Shown one piece after another: positions 9,928-20,593 of a DNA stretch of 64,000 nt (the stretch's first letter is position 1; each line of letters opens with the position of its first letter). The notes under the pieces were generated by a model. The model was given only the letters and a program-made list of their open reading frames with translations, did no database searches and was not told the DNA's origin. The DNA is taken from positions 1,922,001-1,986,000 of the forward strand of contig OX336359.1 in assembly GCA_946902875.1 (NCBI GenBank), written 5' to 3'. This stretch comes from Nematopogon swammerdamellus. Its lineage: Eukaryota > Arthropoda > Insecta > Lepidoptera > Adelidae. A program made the translations under genes and the position numbers.

Positions 9928-10216
9928 CACAGATTACTTAATAGTTACTTCGTAACAGATAAACCACTCCATAGAAAATGTTCCTACCTTCGGGCTTTAA
10001 TAGCCTACTGTTTCACATCGCCAATCGCTGCGTGCGAAAATGTACCTTAACGATCGAGTGTAAAGTGTTTATTGCTTTGCAGCTGCGCGCAGTTGCGTGG
10101 GCGAGCGTCTATGTATACTTCGCGCGGCTGACGAATTTGTACTGAAAAAGACCGCCGGCGGCCCGTCGGGCGATAGGTAGTTAGCGCGCGCAAGTACATA
10201 GAGTGCGTGAGGCCTG
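9928..10216 (+). mobile_element. Rep-F, 289 bp, with 7-bp target duplication
   Basis: Starts CACAGATTACTTAATAG and ends GTGAGGCCTG. It is flanked by ACAGCAC on both sides (9921-9927, 10217-10223). Copies at 40022-40313 and 61193-61493 are about 95% identical. The minus-strand frame reading GLTHSMYLRALTTYRPTG recurs in all three and looks like a shadow. Confidence 0.88.
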
Positions 10217-10525
10217 ACAGCACCAAGTCGTACGACATTCATGCAGTGATCGGAAAAAGCGGCGCTAATTTACCTACAGTGGAAGAACATAGACAAAATA
10301 AACCCTAACAATGTAGACTTTCTTAGTCCTTATAAAATGAAGTTATATTTTTTTAACAGCCCTTTTTTTAATGCCCCACTGAATTGCACAGACCTTTCCC
10401 AATGATATGGGAAAGGTCTTCATGCGTGATCAAGGTGATTTCATCGTATTTTATAATGAACAGTTTTCTCAGTGTATAGTTTTTTTTATTTATAGGTTCG
10501 TGTTTAGTTTTATTTTGTTAGATAG

Positions 10526-10913
10526 TTTTTTTTTTTTATTGAAACTGACACGGTTGGCTACATCACCTACAACGTCCGTGATTTTAGCCCAAACACCGGG
10601 TGAACTAGGTGCCATGTCAGTGCTTCCCCCTTTGATCGTGCCGGCTACACTGAACTGGTCGGAAAACACAAACTATTTACATAGCCGTTTTGACCGACGT
10701 TTCATTCAGTGCGGTGGTACCAACCCGGGCGGGTTAAACCCTACCACCAAGTAAGATTAGGAGGGAAGGGACCTACAGTTTTACGAGGAATCCGAACCTC
10801 GGTCAGCCTCCAACGGTCAGCGGTCACCCATCCAAGTACTGACCGCACCCAGCGTTGCTTAACATTCAATAGCGACAGTTGACTGTCTGCACCACTGAGC
10901 TATCGAGGCTGAC
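10526..10913 (-). mobile_element. SINE-A, full length with tRNA/5S head
   Basis: The minus strand begins GTCAGCCTCGATAGCTCAG (tRNA A-box). It continues with TTAAGCAACGCTGGG and AGTACTTGGATGGGTGACC (5S rRNA internal promoter), then GGTTCGGATTCC (tRNA B-box-like), the core GGTGGTAGGG, and an A-rich tail that appears here as the T-run at 10526. Confidence 0.93.
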
Positions 10914-11349
10914 AAGTTAAGTTTTGTTTTAGGTTAGTTTTAGTTAAGATCTTTCTGATATTTAATTTTTATATGATTTGTATAAATAGGTGTTCAATAA
11001 AATTATATGTCATAAACTGGAAAAAAAAGCAGCGCTGTGCGAGCTGAATTGCACTTTATTGCGTCGTTGCAAGAGTAGCTATTTATTTGTGTGTCTTTGT
11101 AGAGCGATCCTTCTGTACGTTAGTACTATATAATTCTGTGCAGCTAGTCTAAACTAATTTTTATATCTTTTGTAGCGAACACAATTGTAGGAAATCGTAT
11201 TATGAGAGAAAATCAGATTATCTCAACGGAATAAGATTGCTTCTAATAGGATCTAGGTTCTTTAGTGCTTAGTAACTTTCTCACCGGTAAAATGTAACTC
11301 GGAAAGGCGACATTAAAATGTAAGTAAACCTATTCTTCAACTTCATTTC

Positions 11350-11930
11350 CAACAACGTTGGCAGTGAGCACATTAGTTAGTACACTCTTAGGGTGTTTAT
11401 GCGGAGTTTTTGTCAAAAACAAAAGTGAAATTACCGTATTAAATTACTGCGGATACAGTTCTTGTTCTAACCCCCGATGCAAAAAGAGGGGTGCTATAAG
11501 TTTTACGTGTGTGTGTATGGGTGTGTCTGTCTGTTGCATCATAGCTCCCAAACGGATGGACCGATTTGGATGCGGTTTTTGACGTGATGACGTCACGTCT
11601 TATAAATTGATGAGCACCGGCTGCACGCACGAAAGCGTGTCACGTTCCATCTGAACCTGTGCGTGCAAGCGAGAGCGCGTAACAAGCGATAGAGAGGCAC
11701 AATCGGTATAGTCAAAGTTACCATGGAAAATTCTTAAGAAGTAAAACTGTCAAGATCAGACAACAGAAGTTTATTGATGGCCAGATGATTAATCTTTCTA
11801 CTAGAAATAGAAATTACTGATCTTTGCTCTATGTACTACGATTATTCCACGTCATCACGTAAAACTATCGTCTGTAAACCGACTTTACAGACAACCAATA
11901 ATTTTTATTTTATTAGGAAGCTTGTTTAAA
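11350..11930 (+). repeat. Rep-D
   Basis: The segment TGACGTGATGACGTCACG through ATTATTCCACGTCATCACGTA is repeated at 33000-33520. That copy has a SINE at the point corresponding to 11862, so this is the empty site. Upstream bases 11490-11580 contain a TG-rich tract also seen, inverted, around 18465-18500. Confidence 0.8.
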
Positions 11931-12195
11931 TGGGGATGGTTCTTAAATATGTTTGTAATCAAGTAATCAAGTAATTAAGTAAACAAAAAAATTATTATCT
12001 TAAATAGTGGACCGATTTGCATGCGATTTTTTTTTAAAGCTTGAAATAAGAGTTATTCGTCCGGTGCATACCTTAAATAACACCTCTCCGTTTTTTTCGT
12101 CGGGGGTTAAGAAAAAAAACGAACCATTATAAGATCACTGCAGTGTCTTTCCGTCTGTCACAGAGGGTTTTCTCGAAAATTAAGTAACGTAGAAA
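11931..12195 (+). repeat. Rep-D related 3' part
   Basis: GGGGATGGTTCTTA...AATCAAGTAAT and the end CCTCTCCGTTTTTTTCGTCGGGGG match, inverted or in part, 17930-18065 and 18505-18540. Confidence 0.6.
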
Positions 12196-12806
12196 CTTGA
12201 ACCAACCGCAACAAAATCTGTTCAGTGGGTTCGGAGTTCACCTCAAACATACATACAGACAGACGTTCCCTTTTATAAGAATATGTTTAGAAAGAATATA
12301 TTTAGAAGAAATATTATGTTATTATATCTTCGTCTGTATTCGTGAGACTAGCTGTGCCCGCGGCTCCGCCCGCTCTCATATTTGACTTCTCTGCTAACCT
12401 CATAAGCCATTTAACGTGATGAAATGTACCCTATAATTGATGGGAAGAACCAAGCTATCCGTAGAAGCAAACTGTATTAAAATCGGTTCAGTGGTTCTCA
12501 AGTTATAAGCGGACAGACAGACATACATACATACAGACAGAAAGCAGACGTTGGATTTTATTAAAGGTACTAGCTGTGCCTGCGGCTCCGCCCGCTCTCA
12601 TATTTGACTTCTCTGCTAACCTCATAAGCCATTTAACGTGATGAAATGTAGCCTATAATTGAAGGTAAGGAGGAAGAACCAAGCTATCCGTAGAAGCAAA
12701 CTGTATTAAAATCGGTTCAGTGGTTCTCGAGTTATAAGCGGACAGACAGACATACAGACGTACATACAGAAAGCAGACGTTGGATTTTATTAAAGGTATA
12801 AGGATA
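12196..12806 (-). mobile_element. Helitron-type ends, one unit tandemly duplicated
   Basis: Bases 12345-12565 and 12568-12800 are about 95% identical tandem copies, each starting CTAGCTGTGCC(C/T)GCGGCTCC, a minus-strand Helitron-like 3' end. Both contain ATCGGTTCAGTGGTTCTC and a GACAGACA run. The preceding 12196-12335 is another fragment of the type at 24396-24940. Confidence 0.75.
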
Positions 12807-12814
12807 CTCCTAAG

Positions 12815-13354
12815 CATCGACATCTATTTTATAGATCGAACGTCGTACGATGCAACCTGTGCTAGACGTCGGTACAAGTGTGCGTGCACACACACGCAGT
12901 ATTATGATACGTGACACGATCCCTACGACGATACTATCGCGCGCTCGCCCCCACCCGCCCACAGATGACAAGAACGAGCGAGAAAGACGTCATGCGGCGC
13001 GTTTGCCGTCTTTCCGCCCACTCCCATCACCAGCAGGCAAGCGAGAACGAGAACGCGATACCACCGCACCGTCACACGATCCTATCCGTGACAGCATGGC
13101 TTCTTAACACGCCGTAACATGCTCAGGCGAAACAAACAACAACGTTTGTCACTGTCACTCTTTATAACTGCAACCGGGCATGCTGCGCACACGCGTCACC
13201 GACTCGATACAGACATGCGTGCGTTCAACACGCGCCGCACACGCCGTATGAAGCGGCTGTCCGTGAAATCTGCATTATATGCGGTTCTCGTCGAGAACAT
13301 ATTTGTTCGGGAGTGATGTATGGGATGGGCCAATCTATAAAATAGATATCAATG
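12815..13354. mobile_element. 540-bp GC-rich hAT-like MITE with 8-bp TSD
   Basis: Terminal inverted repeats CATCGACATCTATTTTATAG and, at the right, the complement of CATTGATATCTATTTTATAG. The repeat CTCCTAAG flanks it at 12807-12814 and 13355-13362. An 8-bp duplication is usual for hAT and P elements. The interior is CpG-rich and has no transposase; its short open frames are not conserved genes that I recognise. Confidence 0.88.
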
Positions 13355-13499
13355 CTCCTAAGTTCCACGGACAATCAAAGGCTTCCCGCAATTGGATTTA
13401 TTATTGTAAGTATTTACAACTTAAACATAACCGCCCACAAAGATCAAATCAAGACTAATATCATTTATTGCCAGTCACTTATAAAAGGTGATACTTATA

Positions 13500-13822
13500 A
13501 TACCGTGTGGGGCCGGTACTTTAATAGAATAGCCCCACTGCATCTCTTCCCGTGTATGTCGTAAAAGGCGACTAAGGGATATGACTCCCTTCTTATATTA
13601 CTAGGTGGTAGGGTTCAACCCGCCCGGGTTGGTACCACCGCACTGAATGAAAGGTCGGTCGAAACGGCTATGTAAATAGTTTGTGTTTTCCGTCCAGTTC
13701 AGTGTAGCCGGCACGACCGAATGGAATCACTGCCGTGGCACCAAGTTCATCCGGTGTTATGGGCTGACATCGCGGATGTTGTAGGTGATGAAGCCAACCG
13801 TGTCAGCATCAATAAAAAAAAA
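13500..13822 (+). mobile_element. SINE-A body with Rep-C type head
   Basis: Head TGTGGGGCCGGTACTTTA, core ACTAGGTGGTAGGGTT, and end GTGTCAGCATCAATAAAAAAA. Close to 6091-6410. Confidence 0.9.
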
Positions 13823-14038
13823 AAAAATATATCCCTTCCCTGACAAAAGGGTGAAGCTTATTATAATAGAACTAATCCACGAGACGACGAATACATATAT
13901 TATGTGTAATATTACATAACGTACAATGACATGTATATATTATGTATGCATAGACAACAAGATAAGCTATGGAATCGGGGGCATTGTAGTAGCAGAAGGA
14001 TCGGTATTATAGAGCGAAATAAAGATAATGTTTTGATA

Positions 14039-14432
14039 ATTTTTTTTTTTTTTATGGAAACTGACACGGTTGGCTACATCACCTACAACGTCCGTGAAGT
14101 CAGCCCATAACACCGGGTGAACTAGGTGCCATGTCAGTGCTTCCCCCCTTGATCGTGCCGGCTACACTGAACTGGTCGGAAAACACAAACTATGTACATA
14201 GCCGTTTAAACCGACGTTTCATTCAGTGCGGTGGGACCAACCCGGGCGGGTTAAACCCTACCACCAAGTAAGATTAGGAGGGAGAAGGGACCTACAGTTT
14301 TACGAGGAATCCGAACCTCGGTCAGCCTCCAACGGTCAGCGGTCACCCATCCAAGTACTGACCGTACCCAGCGTTGCTTAACATTCAATAGCGACAGTTG
14401 ACTGTCTGCACCACTGAGCTATCGAGGCTGAC
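14039..14432 (-). mobile_element. SINE-A, full length with tRNA/5S head
   Basis: Nearly identical to 10526-10913, including the 5S-like GTACTGACC...CCAAGTACT block and TGAGCTATCGAGGCTGAC head on this strand. Confidence 0.93.
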
Positions 14433-15184
14433 AATGATTACTTATGGAGTTTGATTAAGTTCCTCGTAATCATGCCGGCCGAGCGATACATAATTATGTA
14501 GGTACGCGCTTTAAAAATTATACTTCTTTGGCGCGAGCAGCCGATTCTTTTTACAAAATGATATTTAATTTGCATACAAATATTTTATTTAAATAAAATA
14601 TTTAAACATTCCCCCATACAAATTATATATCAATGTATAGGCAAAAAAAACGCGCTATTCCAATACAGCAGACGAATTAAAGACACTAAAATCAAACCCA
14701 CAAATAAAAAAAAATACAGGCGTCAGAATAAAGTTTCGTTTGTTTGACTGCGGAATTTCTTAGGCGTGTTTGATGCATAGACGTTATTTCTCTATGGTTT
14801 GATGTCAATGGAAAAGTGTTATAACCACCTATCTACCAGTGTCTCGCTTTATAATAAGACAATTTTACTGAAATAGCACTAGAAGAAAATTTGCGTTACT
14901 CTTCGTTTTCCGGATTTTAGATCTTAACTTGAGTTGCCATCAAACTCTGGACTCTGCACCTCTTCAGGATCCGGAGGACCCCAAACAAATCTGTTAATCT
15001 TCACATCTCCACTCCTACAATCCACGAATCTTCAAATCGCGGGCCTTTCCCCAGCGACATTAGTCCACCTCCAAGCCGGACTGGCACCTCCTCGGCGGTG
15101 AAATTGGCTGAGCCTGAAGCTTCGACCTCGGGCAGAGCCACCCACTTCGGAAGCAATAAAACAAAAAACATCGTGTGATAGATT
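14433..15184. other. Mostly unique AT-rich DNA
   Basis: Bases 15040-15110 (CTCCAAGCCGGACTGGCACC...GGTGAAATTGGCT) are similar to 41695-41750. On the minus strand both read like NFT(A/P)E(E/Q)V, so they are two remnants of one unknown repeat. Nothing else supported. Confidence 0.45.
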
Positions 15185-15470
15185 GATAATACGTGATAGG
15201 TGATAGATAGATATACTTTATTGATCCAAAAGCAATTTACAGAGTCAATCACATATGTATATATGTAGTGCAAAGGCGGAATTACCCCTTTTAGAAATAT
15301 CTTCCAGTCACCCATTGGTGTTTGAGAGTCATATGTAGTCATATTTATGTAGGTAGTAGCAAAAGATTTAGTAGCACGTATCTGTATAATACTAAATCTT
15401 TTAGATAGACAAAGTCGTGATGTTAGAACGTCGAATAAAAGGTAAACCCTATATTTCCTCAACCTAACTT
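15185..15470 (-). mobile_element. LINE 3' end with GATA tail
   Basis: GATAGATAGATATACTTTATTGATCC is the reverse complement of a LINE tail of the kind also seen at 27190-27280. The rest of the segment has no intact frame. Confidence 0.55.
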
Positions 15471-16200
15471 ACCTCCCCGCCTGCGGCTATAACCCGAATC
15501 GATATTACGAGACATTATTCGACGCAATAAATAAAGCTACGCAAATGCTCATTTCGATCTTTTATTTACATCTCAATGTCATAAAATCAACCTAAAGATG
15601 ACCTAAAGTATGTATCCCGCCTTGATTGTCTGAAGCGCTGCGCTGGCTGTCAGTGAGGTTCGTGCCTCGGACGGGGGATGTCACGTTTGTGTCAAGGTCG
15701 CAAGTTTGACAGTTCGCGTACCGTGTAGTCAAGTCATTCAGTATCGTGTAGACCACGCTTCACTTTAGATGAAGCATGGGCGGGCGGGCGGACACGCGCG
15801 GTTTCTATCTAGTACGGTGGACTTACTTGTGTTTTGTTGTTTAAAATGTTGTTGTTTTGTGTAAAAGATGTTGTTTGTTACGTAAACACGGTGTGGTGTT
15901 ATGTCAAAGCATTAGTTGCCCATTTAAATTTAAACTTCGTAAGTTGTAATAGAAAATGAAACTGGAAAACAAAATTATATATTGAACTATATTTTTTAAC
16001 ATAAGTTTACTCACATTTTTATCACAGGAATGTTTAGATACTCCTTATAAATGGATACATACGCTAAGGGTTTATGTGGAGGGTTTTTAATAGAAATAAC
16101 ATAGGCGTCCATATTACTTAGTTAGTACATAGGTAATATGAACGATCCTCTGTCTATTTTTTCCCTTCGAGAAAAAAAAATAAACAGGGGCGTGTGTTCT
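15471..16200. other. Unique DNA with a CpG-rich, promoter-like patch
   Basis: Bases 15615-15830 are CpG-rich and not obviously repeated. They contain AAGTCATTCAGTATCGTG, an initiator-like motif, and a GGGCGGGCGGGCGG block near 15779. This could be an upstream Mctp promoter, but no exon is visible. The rest is AT-rich. Confidence 0.3.
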
Positions 16201-16202
16201 CG

Positions 16203-16680
16203 TACAAAAACCGCCTTCAAAAATGTATGAAATAAAAAAAAATCGAACCCTAGAGTTGAAGGCGGTTTTTATATTTTTTTAAATAGTTTTTTATTTCACA
16301 GTGTTTTTTAGTATTTTTTTCTATTAATGTACTCGGCGGAATTACCCGGCCTTCGGCCTCGCGATTCCGCCTCGCTTTCCAATCCGATCTTGACCAAATT
16401 AAAACGGGACCACACGGGAAGCACAAGCCTTAAATAAAAAAAGAATCATCAAAATCGGTTCACCCAGTCGAAAGTTGTGACGGGACAAACATAAAAAAAA
16501 ATACAGTCGAATTGAGAACCACCTCCTTTTTTGAAGTCGGTTAAAAATAATTGACAAATTCTGACACACCGCATTGATAGACACACAATAAAAACTGACG
16601 CATGGAGTATTACGTGTATCTTTACTGTCTTAGAATACCTTCTTCTCGCTCCCACCCAACTGGTAATGTATCTCTATCTT
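16203..16680. repeat. Rep-H unit and associated sequence
   Basis: One unit, ACCGCCTTCAAAAATGTATG...AGTTGAAGGCGGT, has ends that are inverted repeats (ACCGCCTTCAA). It is followed by AT-rich DNA with GTACTCGGCGGAA and the GAAGTCGGTTAAAAA motif common in Lepidoptera. Confidence 0.7.
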
Positions 16681-16721
16681 CTCTATCTCTATATTCTCTA
16701 CTTCTTATATAAAAAAATATA

Positions 16722-16885
16722 AAAACCGCCTTCAAAAATGTATGAAATAAAAAAATTAAAATCGAACCCTAGAGTTGAAGGCGGTCGGTTATTTTTGCTT
16801 GCTTTAGCACCACCGCCTTCAACTCTAGGGTTCGATTTTGATTTTTTTATTTCATACATTTTTGAAGGCGGTTTTTGTATTTTTT
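16722..16885. mobile_element. Rep-H palindrome (two units head to head)
   Basis: Unit 16727-16785 recurs inverted at 16810-16877 around a 25-base centre (ATTTTTGCTTGCTTTAGC). Each unit has ACCGCCTTCAA ends. Confidence 0.85.
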
Positions 16886-17240
16886 TAAATAGTTTTTTAT
16901 TTCACAGTTTTTTTAGTAATTTTTATTTGCTATTAATGTACTCGGCGGAATCGCTTTCCAATCCGATCTTGACCAAAAAAAAATGGGACCACCTTGGAGC
17001 TAGACTGAACCGAACACAAAAAGACTCATCGAAATCGGTTCACAATTGGGGAATATATTGCTGAACAAACATAAAAAAAGTTTCATAAAAATCGGTTCAG
17101 TAGAAGTAGTTGAAAAAGTTGTCGCAAGATTTGAAACAAAGATAGTAACAAACAAACAAACAAATATACGGAGTCAAGCTAAATAAAACCGTTAAAAAAA
17201 AAAAATACATACAGCCGAACATAGACCCTCCTCCTTTTTT
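16886..17240. repeat. Rep-H associated DNA
   Basis: Continues as after 16275: GTACTCGGCGGAATCGC, then ATCGGTTCAGTAGAAGTAGTT and CAAACAAACAAACAAA. The latter part is inverted at 21690-21800. Confidence 0.6.
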
Positions 17241-17662
17241 GAAGTCGGTTAAAAAGGTAACGCCTGTCTGTATGTATGTATGTTTGTGGTAAAATCCGGA
17301 ACCACTGAACAGATTTTGATCCGTTTTGTACCAATGTAAAGACTGGTTCTTGAGGCTCACTATAGGCTTTATACCATCACGCTAAATAGCAATAGGGTCG
17401 AGCAGTATCAAAGAAAGTGTAGAATGAACGGAATTTAGTGTCGAATGGTAGTGCAGGATGGAGAGGGCTGAGAAGAATGGAGAGGGCTGAGAAGGATGAG
17501 GGGGGGGGGGGGGGGGAGCGAGCGAGGGAGGGAGGGAGGGAGGAAGGGCGAGAGCGAGAGAGAATATAAGAGAAGCGATCGTTTATTATCATATTTGCGT
17601 TTAAATCAAATTTGCTATTTAACCAAATCTACCGCGAGCGAAGCCGCGGGCAAAGGCTAGTA
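17241..17662 (+). mobile_element. Helitron-like element with G-run and CTAG end
   Basis: TGTATGTATGTTTG, ACCACTGAACAGATTTTGAT, AATATAAGAGAAGCGATC and the 3' end GCGAAGCCGCGGGCAAAGGCTAG. It contains a 16-base G run at about 17501 and GGGA repeats. Relative: 24396-24940. Confidence 0.75.
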
Positions 17663-17714
17663 TAATAACCGTGGAGCTCTGAGTCTGTATATTTTATTTA
17701 CTTAACGGTCCCCC

Positions 17715-17885
17715 GACGCCTTTTTTTTATTGAAAGCGCGACATAAAGGGCCGAACCACCCATAATAAGGTGTCTAAGGACGCCTATGGACATGCGGGGG
17801 TTGCGTATGCCGTGCCGAGCTGACAGGTGCCCATTCATGCCCCTCTTGAAGTATGCGAGACTGTACTTGGGCCTTTAAGTTACTA
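17715..17885 (-). mobile_element. LINE C-terminal and 3' UTR fragment
   Basis: Minus strand matches 45206-45535 and the complement of 41130-41290: AAGGTGTCTA(A/G), GACATGCGGGG, GCCGTGCC and the CTTGAAGTATGCGAGACTGTACTTGG part. Confidence 0.7.
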
Positions 17886-17929
17886 AAGGGAAATTATTTT
17901 TTACTTTTTAAGGTGTCGGGCGTTTTTTA

Positions 17930-18540
17930 CATAATAATAATTTAACTTTTATTTCAAGCTTTTTAAAACACTTTTTTTATTAGGTACCTACTTGATTACT
18001 TGATTGCAAAACATAGCTAAGAACCATCCCGGTGAAACTAGCTTTCTAATAAAAAAAAACCGCATCCAGATCGGTCCATCCGTTTTTTTTATGCAAACTG
18101 ACACGGTTGGCTACATCACCTACAACATGCGTGATGTCAGCACATAACACCGGGTGAACTAGGTCCCATGTCAGTGCTTCCCTTCGGTCGTGCCGGCTAC
18201 ACTGAACTGGACAGAAAACACAAACTATTTACATAGGCATTTCGACCGACGTTTCATTCAGTGCGGTCGTATCAACCCGGGCGTGTAGAACCTAGTAAGG
18301 TAAGAAGGGAAGGGACCTACAGTTTTACGTGGAATCCGAACCACGGTCAGCCTCCAACGGTCGAGCGGTCACCAATCCAAGTACTGACCGCGCCCAGCGT
18401 TGCTTAACCATCAATAGCGACAGTCGACTGTCTGCACCACTGAGCTATCGAGGCTGACAAGGTTTGGGAGTTACGATGCCACACAGACAGACGTAGGCGT
18501 CAAACTTGTAACACCCCTCCGTTGGCGTCGGGGGTTAAAA
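17930..18540 (-). repeat. Rep-D related repeat split by a SINE
   Basis: Left part 17930-18066 and right part 18459-18540 are continuous in the relative at 11500-12120 (inverted): CGGTCCATCCG is followed there by TTTGGGAG. The SINE at 18067-18458 interrupts it. Confidence 0.7.
18067..18458 (-). mobile_element. SINE-A, full length, nested in Rep-D relative
   Basis: T-run, AAACTGACACGGTTGGC, core, CCAATCCAAGTACTGACCGC (5S-like) and the TGAGCTATCGAGGCTGAC tRNA head. Confidence 0.92.
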
Positions 18541-18777
18541 TTAATGTCAGAAGTAGGAGCCTCAAAGAGAGTTCCGCCTTCACATCAATTCGTCGATTTA
18601 GCCGCAAGAAAATGTAAAAAGGCTTTTCTTGACTACATTTTGGTCTTTTGTTCCCGGAATATAATGAGCCGAACGAAGCAGTCGGATGTCTTAGGAAAAA
18701 ACTTAGAGGATTTTTTTCAAAAAAGAAAGAACTCCCATTAAACGGAACGGAACTTTTCCCAAGAAAATATTTAAAGG

Positions 18778-18935
18778 GTCAAGTGCGTGTATCACCCGTA
18801 ACCGACGAGCATGCATGAAGAACATTATGAGAGTGGAAGAGGCGGCAGAGGTGTGTCAGGATCGTTGCACGTGGAGATCCGTTGTCTCTGCCTACCCCAC
18901 AGGGAAACAGGCGTGACGCTATGTATTTATGTATG
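18778..18935 (+). mobile_element. LINE C-terminal fragment
   Basis: Almost identical to 38589-38735. It encodes remnants of RRACMKNIMRV and EEAAEVCQDR followed by YPTGKQA and a stop, with small shifts. Confidence 0.75.
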
Positions 18936-18948
18936 TATGGAACTTTTC

Positions 18949-19138
18949 CCGCCCGGGCTGGTACCACCGCACTGAATGACGGCTATGTAAATAGTTCGTG
19001 TTTTCCGTCCAGTTCAGCGTAGCCGGCATGAAATGAAGGAAGGCACTGGCATGACACCTAGTTCACCCGGTGTTATGGGCTGACATCACGGATGTTGTAG
19101 GTGAGTCCAACTGTGTCAGTTTCCATAAAAAAAAAAAG
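18949..19138 (+). mobile_element. SINE-A, 5' truncated
   Basis: Starts in the core (CGCCCGGGCTGGTACCACC) and ends GTGTCAGTTTCCATAAAAAAA. Confidence 0.88.
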
Positions 19139-19261
19139 GAAATGAAACTCTGATATGGCACTTAGTGCCGGAAGGCAAGGCATAACCGATCGACAACACG
19201 GATGCAGCCAATCAATCAGGTTTCATAAAATATTATAAAATAATTTGTCAAATATAAACAA

Positions 19262-19652
19262 ATTGCGGCGGGTGGCCGAGTGGTCTGGCATCAGCTTCTC
19301 ATGCGAGTGGTCCGAGGTTCGAATCCGGTCGGCGTGTACCGATGAGTTTTTTCTGATGAAAAAATGTACGTGCATACCTACACCTGCTGCTTTACCATTC
19401 GGAACCGGTGTAAAACTGTAGGTCCCTTCCCTTGCCCTCCTTGTACTAGGTGGTAGGCTCAAATTGTAGCCGACTGGGTTGGTACCACCTTACTGGATGT
19501 AAAATGGCCGCATAGCAGCCTCGGTTGTGTTCTCTTCTAGTTCAGTTCAGGTAAGTCTCCGGTATGGCACCTACCTTCTCGGAGGTGATATTGGCTGGTC
19601 GGAGCATGTGCTTTGGCCCCTCCGACTCAGCCACCCATACCGGATTAGATAA
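19262..19652 (+). mobile_element. SINE-B, full length with tRNA-like head
   Basis: The head resembles a class II tRNA such as Ser or Leu: GGTGGCCGAGTGGTCTGGC (A-box) and GAGGTTCGAATCCGG (B-box). The body shares GTAAAACTGTAGGTCCCTTC, TACTAGGTGGTAGG and GGTTGGTACCACC with SINE-A, then diverges and ends ATACCGGATTAGATAACAAC. The acceptor ends do not pair, so it is not a tRNA gene. Confidence 0.9.
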
Positions 19653-20019
19653 CAACATTTATAATACGAGAATATTTTCTAAGCTTTCTGCGATCAAAGT
19701 GGATTCGAAATATCTTGCTAGTATTTTCAAATTTAACTTTACAGCTAATTACAAAATGGGTCTCAGGCAGTATTCACTAAGCCACGAATTAATTAATTAA
19801 TTAACCGAGAAGAATTTTAGTCAACATTTTGAAATGAGAAAACGGTTTTAAATTATCGTTTCAATTTCTCTAATATAAATTCCTAATTTCGTTGCCTCTG
19901 CTCCGAATACTCGACTTTACCTAAAATGGGTGATGAGATTATAAAATGTTTGTGAAGGAATAAAACATTTTTAAATATAGATGTAGGTATTTTTTTAAAT
20001 TTTTTTTTTTTTTATTTTT
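19653..20019. other. Unique AT-rich DNA
   Basis: Nothing recognised beyond a T-rich tract at 19990-20040. Confidence 0.4.
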
Positions 20020-20398
20020 AATTTTTTTTATTATTTTTTTTTTATGGAAACTGACATTGTTGGCATTCACACCTACATCATGTACATTTCACACTTACAT
20101 CACCTACAACATCCGTGATGTCAGCCCATAACACCGGGTGAACTTGGTTCCACGTCAGTGCTGCTTCCCTTCGGTCGTGCCGGCTATACTGAACTGGACG
20201 GAAAACACAAACTATTTACATAGCCGTTTCGACCGACCTTTCATTCAGTGCGGTGGTACCAACCCGGGCGGGTTAAACCCTACCACCTAGTAATATAAGA
20301 AGGGAGTCATATCCCTTAGTCGCCTTTTACGACATACACGGCGAGAGATGCAGTGGGGCTATTCTTTTATAGTACCGGCCCCACACGGTACGGAGGCC
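20020..20398 (-). mobile_element. SINE-A body with Rep-C type head, inverted
   Basis: Ends on this strand with CTTTTACGACATACACGG, AGTGGGGCTATTCTTTTATA and GTACCGGCCCCACACGGTAC. Internally it has an extra 40 bases near 20065-20105 that partly duplicate the CACCTAC motif. Confidence 0.88.
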
Positions 20399-20593
20399 TA
20401 AAAATAAACAGACAGACACTTGAGTGATCCTATAGGGGTTCCGTTTTTTTTCCTCTTTTGAGCTACGGAACCTTAAAAATAAAGACATTATCTGCTTCAT
20501 AAAATGCGTTTCATTCCTTTCTTTTTAAAGAAAGTTATCCCGCCGCATCCTATACTTAGCACAAAAAACAGTCTGATATAAGCACAAAAATAA

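Noticed and set aside
10047..10238. Conserved frame GLTHSMYLRALTTYRPTG, also at 40099 and 61312
   Set aside because: Conserved only because Rep-F copies are nearly identical; it has different starts and no homology I know.
10800..10900. 5S rRNA gene
   Set aside because: Only about 50 bases of the internal control region are present, enclosed by tRNA boxes within a SINE.
19262..19335. tRNA-Ser/Leu gene
   Set aside because: A and B boxes are good but the acceptor ends do not pair and the sequence continues into a SINE body shared with other copies.
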